Source: Stenotrophomonas nitritireducens (GTDB taxonomy: Bacteria; Pseudomonadota; Gammaproteobacteria; Xanthomonadales; Xanthomonadaceae). From it: DNA of 64,000 nt. The notes below the pieces were generated by a model. That model did no database searches. It was not told the DNA's origin and saw only the letters and a list, made by a program, of their open reading frames with translations. The stretch covers positions 682,001-746,000 of the forward strand of contig NZ_CP016756.1 in assembly GCF_001700965.1 (NCBI RefSeq), read 5' to 3'. The translations under genes were made by a program, and so were the position numbers. Positions 63,489 to 64,000 of the stretch are shown in pieces (the stretch's first letter is position 1; each line of letters begins with the position of its first letter).

Positions 63489-64000
63489 ATGGAAATCACT
63501 GCTTCCCTGGTCAAGGAACTGCGCGAGCGCACTGGCGCCGGCATGATGGAGTGCAAGCGCGCTCTGTCCGAGACGAACGGCGACATCGACGCAGCGGCTG
63601 AAGCCCTGCGCAAGTCCGGCGCTGCCAAGGCCGACAAGAAGTCCGACCGCGTCACCGCTGAAGGCCGCGTTGGCGTTGCCAGCAACGGCGGCAAGGCCGT
63701 GCTGGTCGAAGTGAACTCCGAAACCGACTTCGTTGCCAACGACGTCAACTTCAAGGCGTTCGTCGACGCCGTTGCCGCTGCCGCCCTGGCATCTGGCGCC
63801 GCCGACGTTGAAGCCCTGAAGTCGGTCAAGCTGGACAGCGGCGAGACCGTTGAAGAAACCCGCGCCACCGCGATCCAGAAGCTGGGTGAAAACATCCAGA
63901 TCCGTCGCCTGGTCAAGATCGACGGCGCCAACACCGTTGGCACCTACGTGCACAGCAACGGCAAGATCGGCGTGCTGGTCGAACTGGCTGGCGGCAACGC
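63489..64000 (+). CDS. tsf: Translation elongation factor Ts (3' end outside window)
   Basis: 170 codons are present before the window ends. GAGG lies about 8 bp before the ATG. The N-terminal UBA-like domain reads [23 protein letters not shown] and the core [17 protein letters not shown] binds EF-Tu. EF-Ts recycles EF-Tu-GDP. It is co-transcribed with rpsB. Confidence 0.97.
   Translation, partial: MEITASLVKELRERTGAGMMECKRALSETNGDIDAAAEALRKSGAAKADKKSDRVTAEGRVGVASNGGKAVLVEVNSETDFVANDVNFKAFVDAVAAAALASGAADVEALKSVKLDSGETVEETRATAIQKLGENIQIRRLVKIDGANTVGTYVHSNGKIGVLVELAGGN

Overview
The window is a high-GC gammaproteobacterial chromosome segment, most likely from Stenotrophomonas or a close Xanthomonadaceae relative. 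Three things point there: many GTAG-type palindromes (TGTAGTGCCGAGC...) that match the SMAG repeat family of Stenotrophomonas maltophilia; a MarR-EmrC-EmrA-EmrB efflux operon in the S. maltophilia emrRCAB order; and the local order of housekeeping genes (map-glnD-dapD, rpsB-tsf). No phage, insertion sequence or CRISPR array was seen.

Layout. 1-1258 (-): a secreted zinc-metallopeptidase-like protein, cut by the window edge, and a small exported partner. 1.9-4.7 kb: an FKBP-like periplasmic protein, an enoyl-CoA hydratase, a small protein and endonuclease III. 4.8-13.6 kb (+): a phosphate-starvation block of phosphate porin, exported unknown, two PstS proteins, PstC, PstA, PstB and PhoU, with Pho-box-like arrays before the porin and both pstS genes. 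13.8-15.8 kb: a copper-binding RiPP-type operon, with an EGKCG-repeat precursor, a DUF692 oxidase and a DUF2063 partner (HvfA, HvfB, HvfC). 16-22.6 kb: RNase T, a GGDEF protein with a damaged active site, a P1 peptidase, RlmB and RNase R. 22.7-23.8 kb: three identical tRNA-Leu(CAG) genes, each with its own promoter and terminator. 24-28.7 kb (-): emrRCAB. 28.9-35.1 kb: ParC, thiopurine methyltransferase, a bacterioferritin without the usual haem ligand, and a penicillin-acylase family protein. 35.1-35.6 kb: a 144-bp tandem repeat. 35.7-42.7 kb: a RidA-like protein, a cation/proton antiporter, asparagine synthetase B, a Sel1-repeat lipoprotein, a pentapeptide-repeat protein, a YkuD-type protein and a small lipoprotein. 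43-52.2 kb (-): a sensor diguanylate cyclase, DapE, an ArsC-like protein, DapD, GlnD and Map. 52.6-62.2 kb (+): two consecutive four-gene spore-coat-U (Csu-type) chaperone-usher pilus operons, placed between map and rpsB. 62.3 kb to the end: rpsB and partial tsf.

The most interesting signal is in the leader of asnB (39443-39634, minus strand). A 32-codon peptide with eight Asn codons is followed by an intrinsic terminator, with segments that can form the alternative 1:2, 2:3 and 3:4 pairings of a classical ribosome-mediated attenuator. The neighbouring genes diverge from this spot, so the terminator ends no gene. The leader start appears leaderless. This would be asparagine-sensing transcription attenuation of asparagine synthetase; I do not know of a described case. 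Other points of interest are the RiPP operon, the duplicated pilus operon, the 11-bp-phased Pho-box array, paired MarR operators with one inside the promoter spacer, and a repeat palindrome that has become part of the acylase coding sequence.
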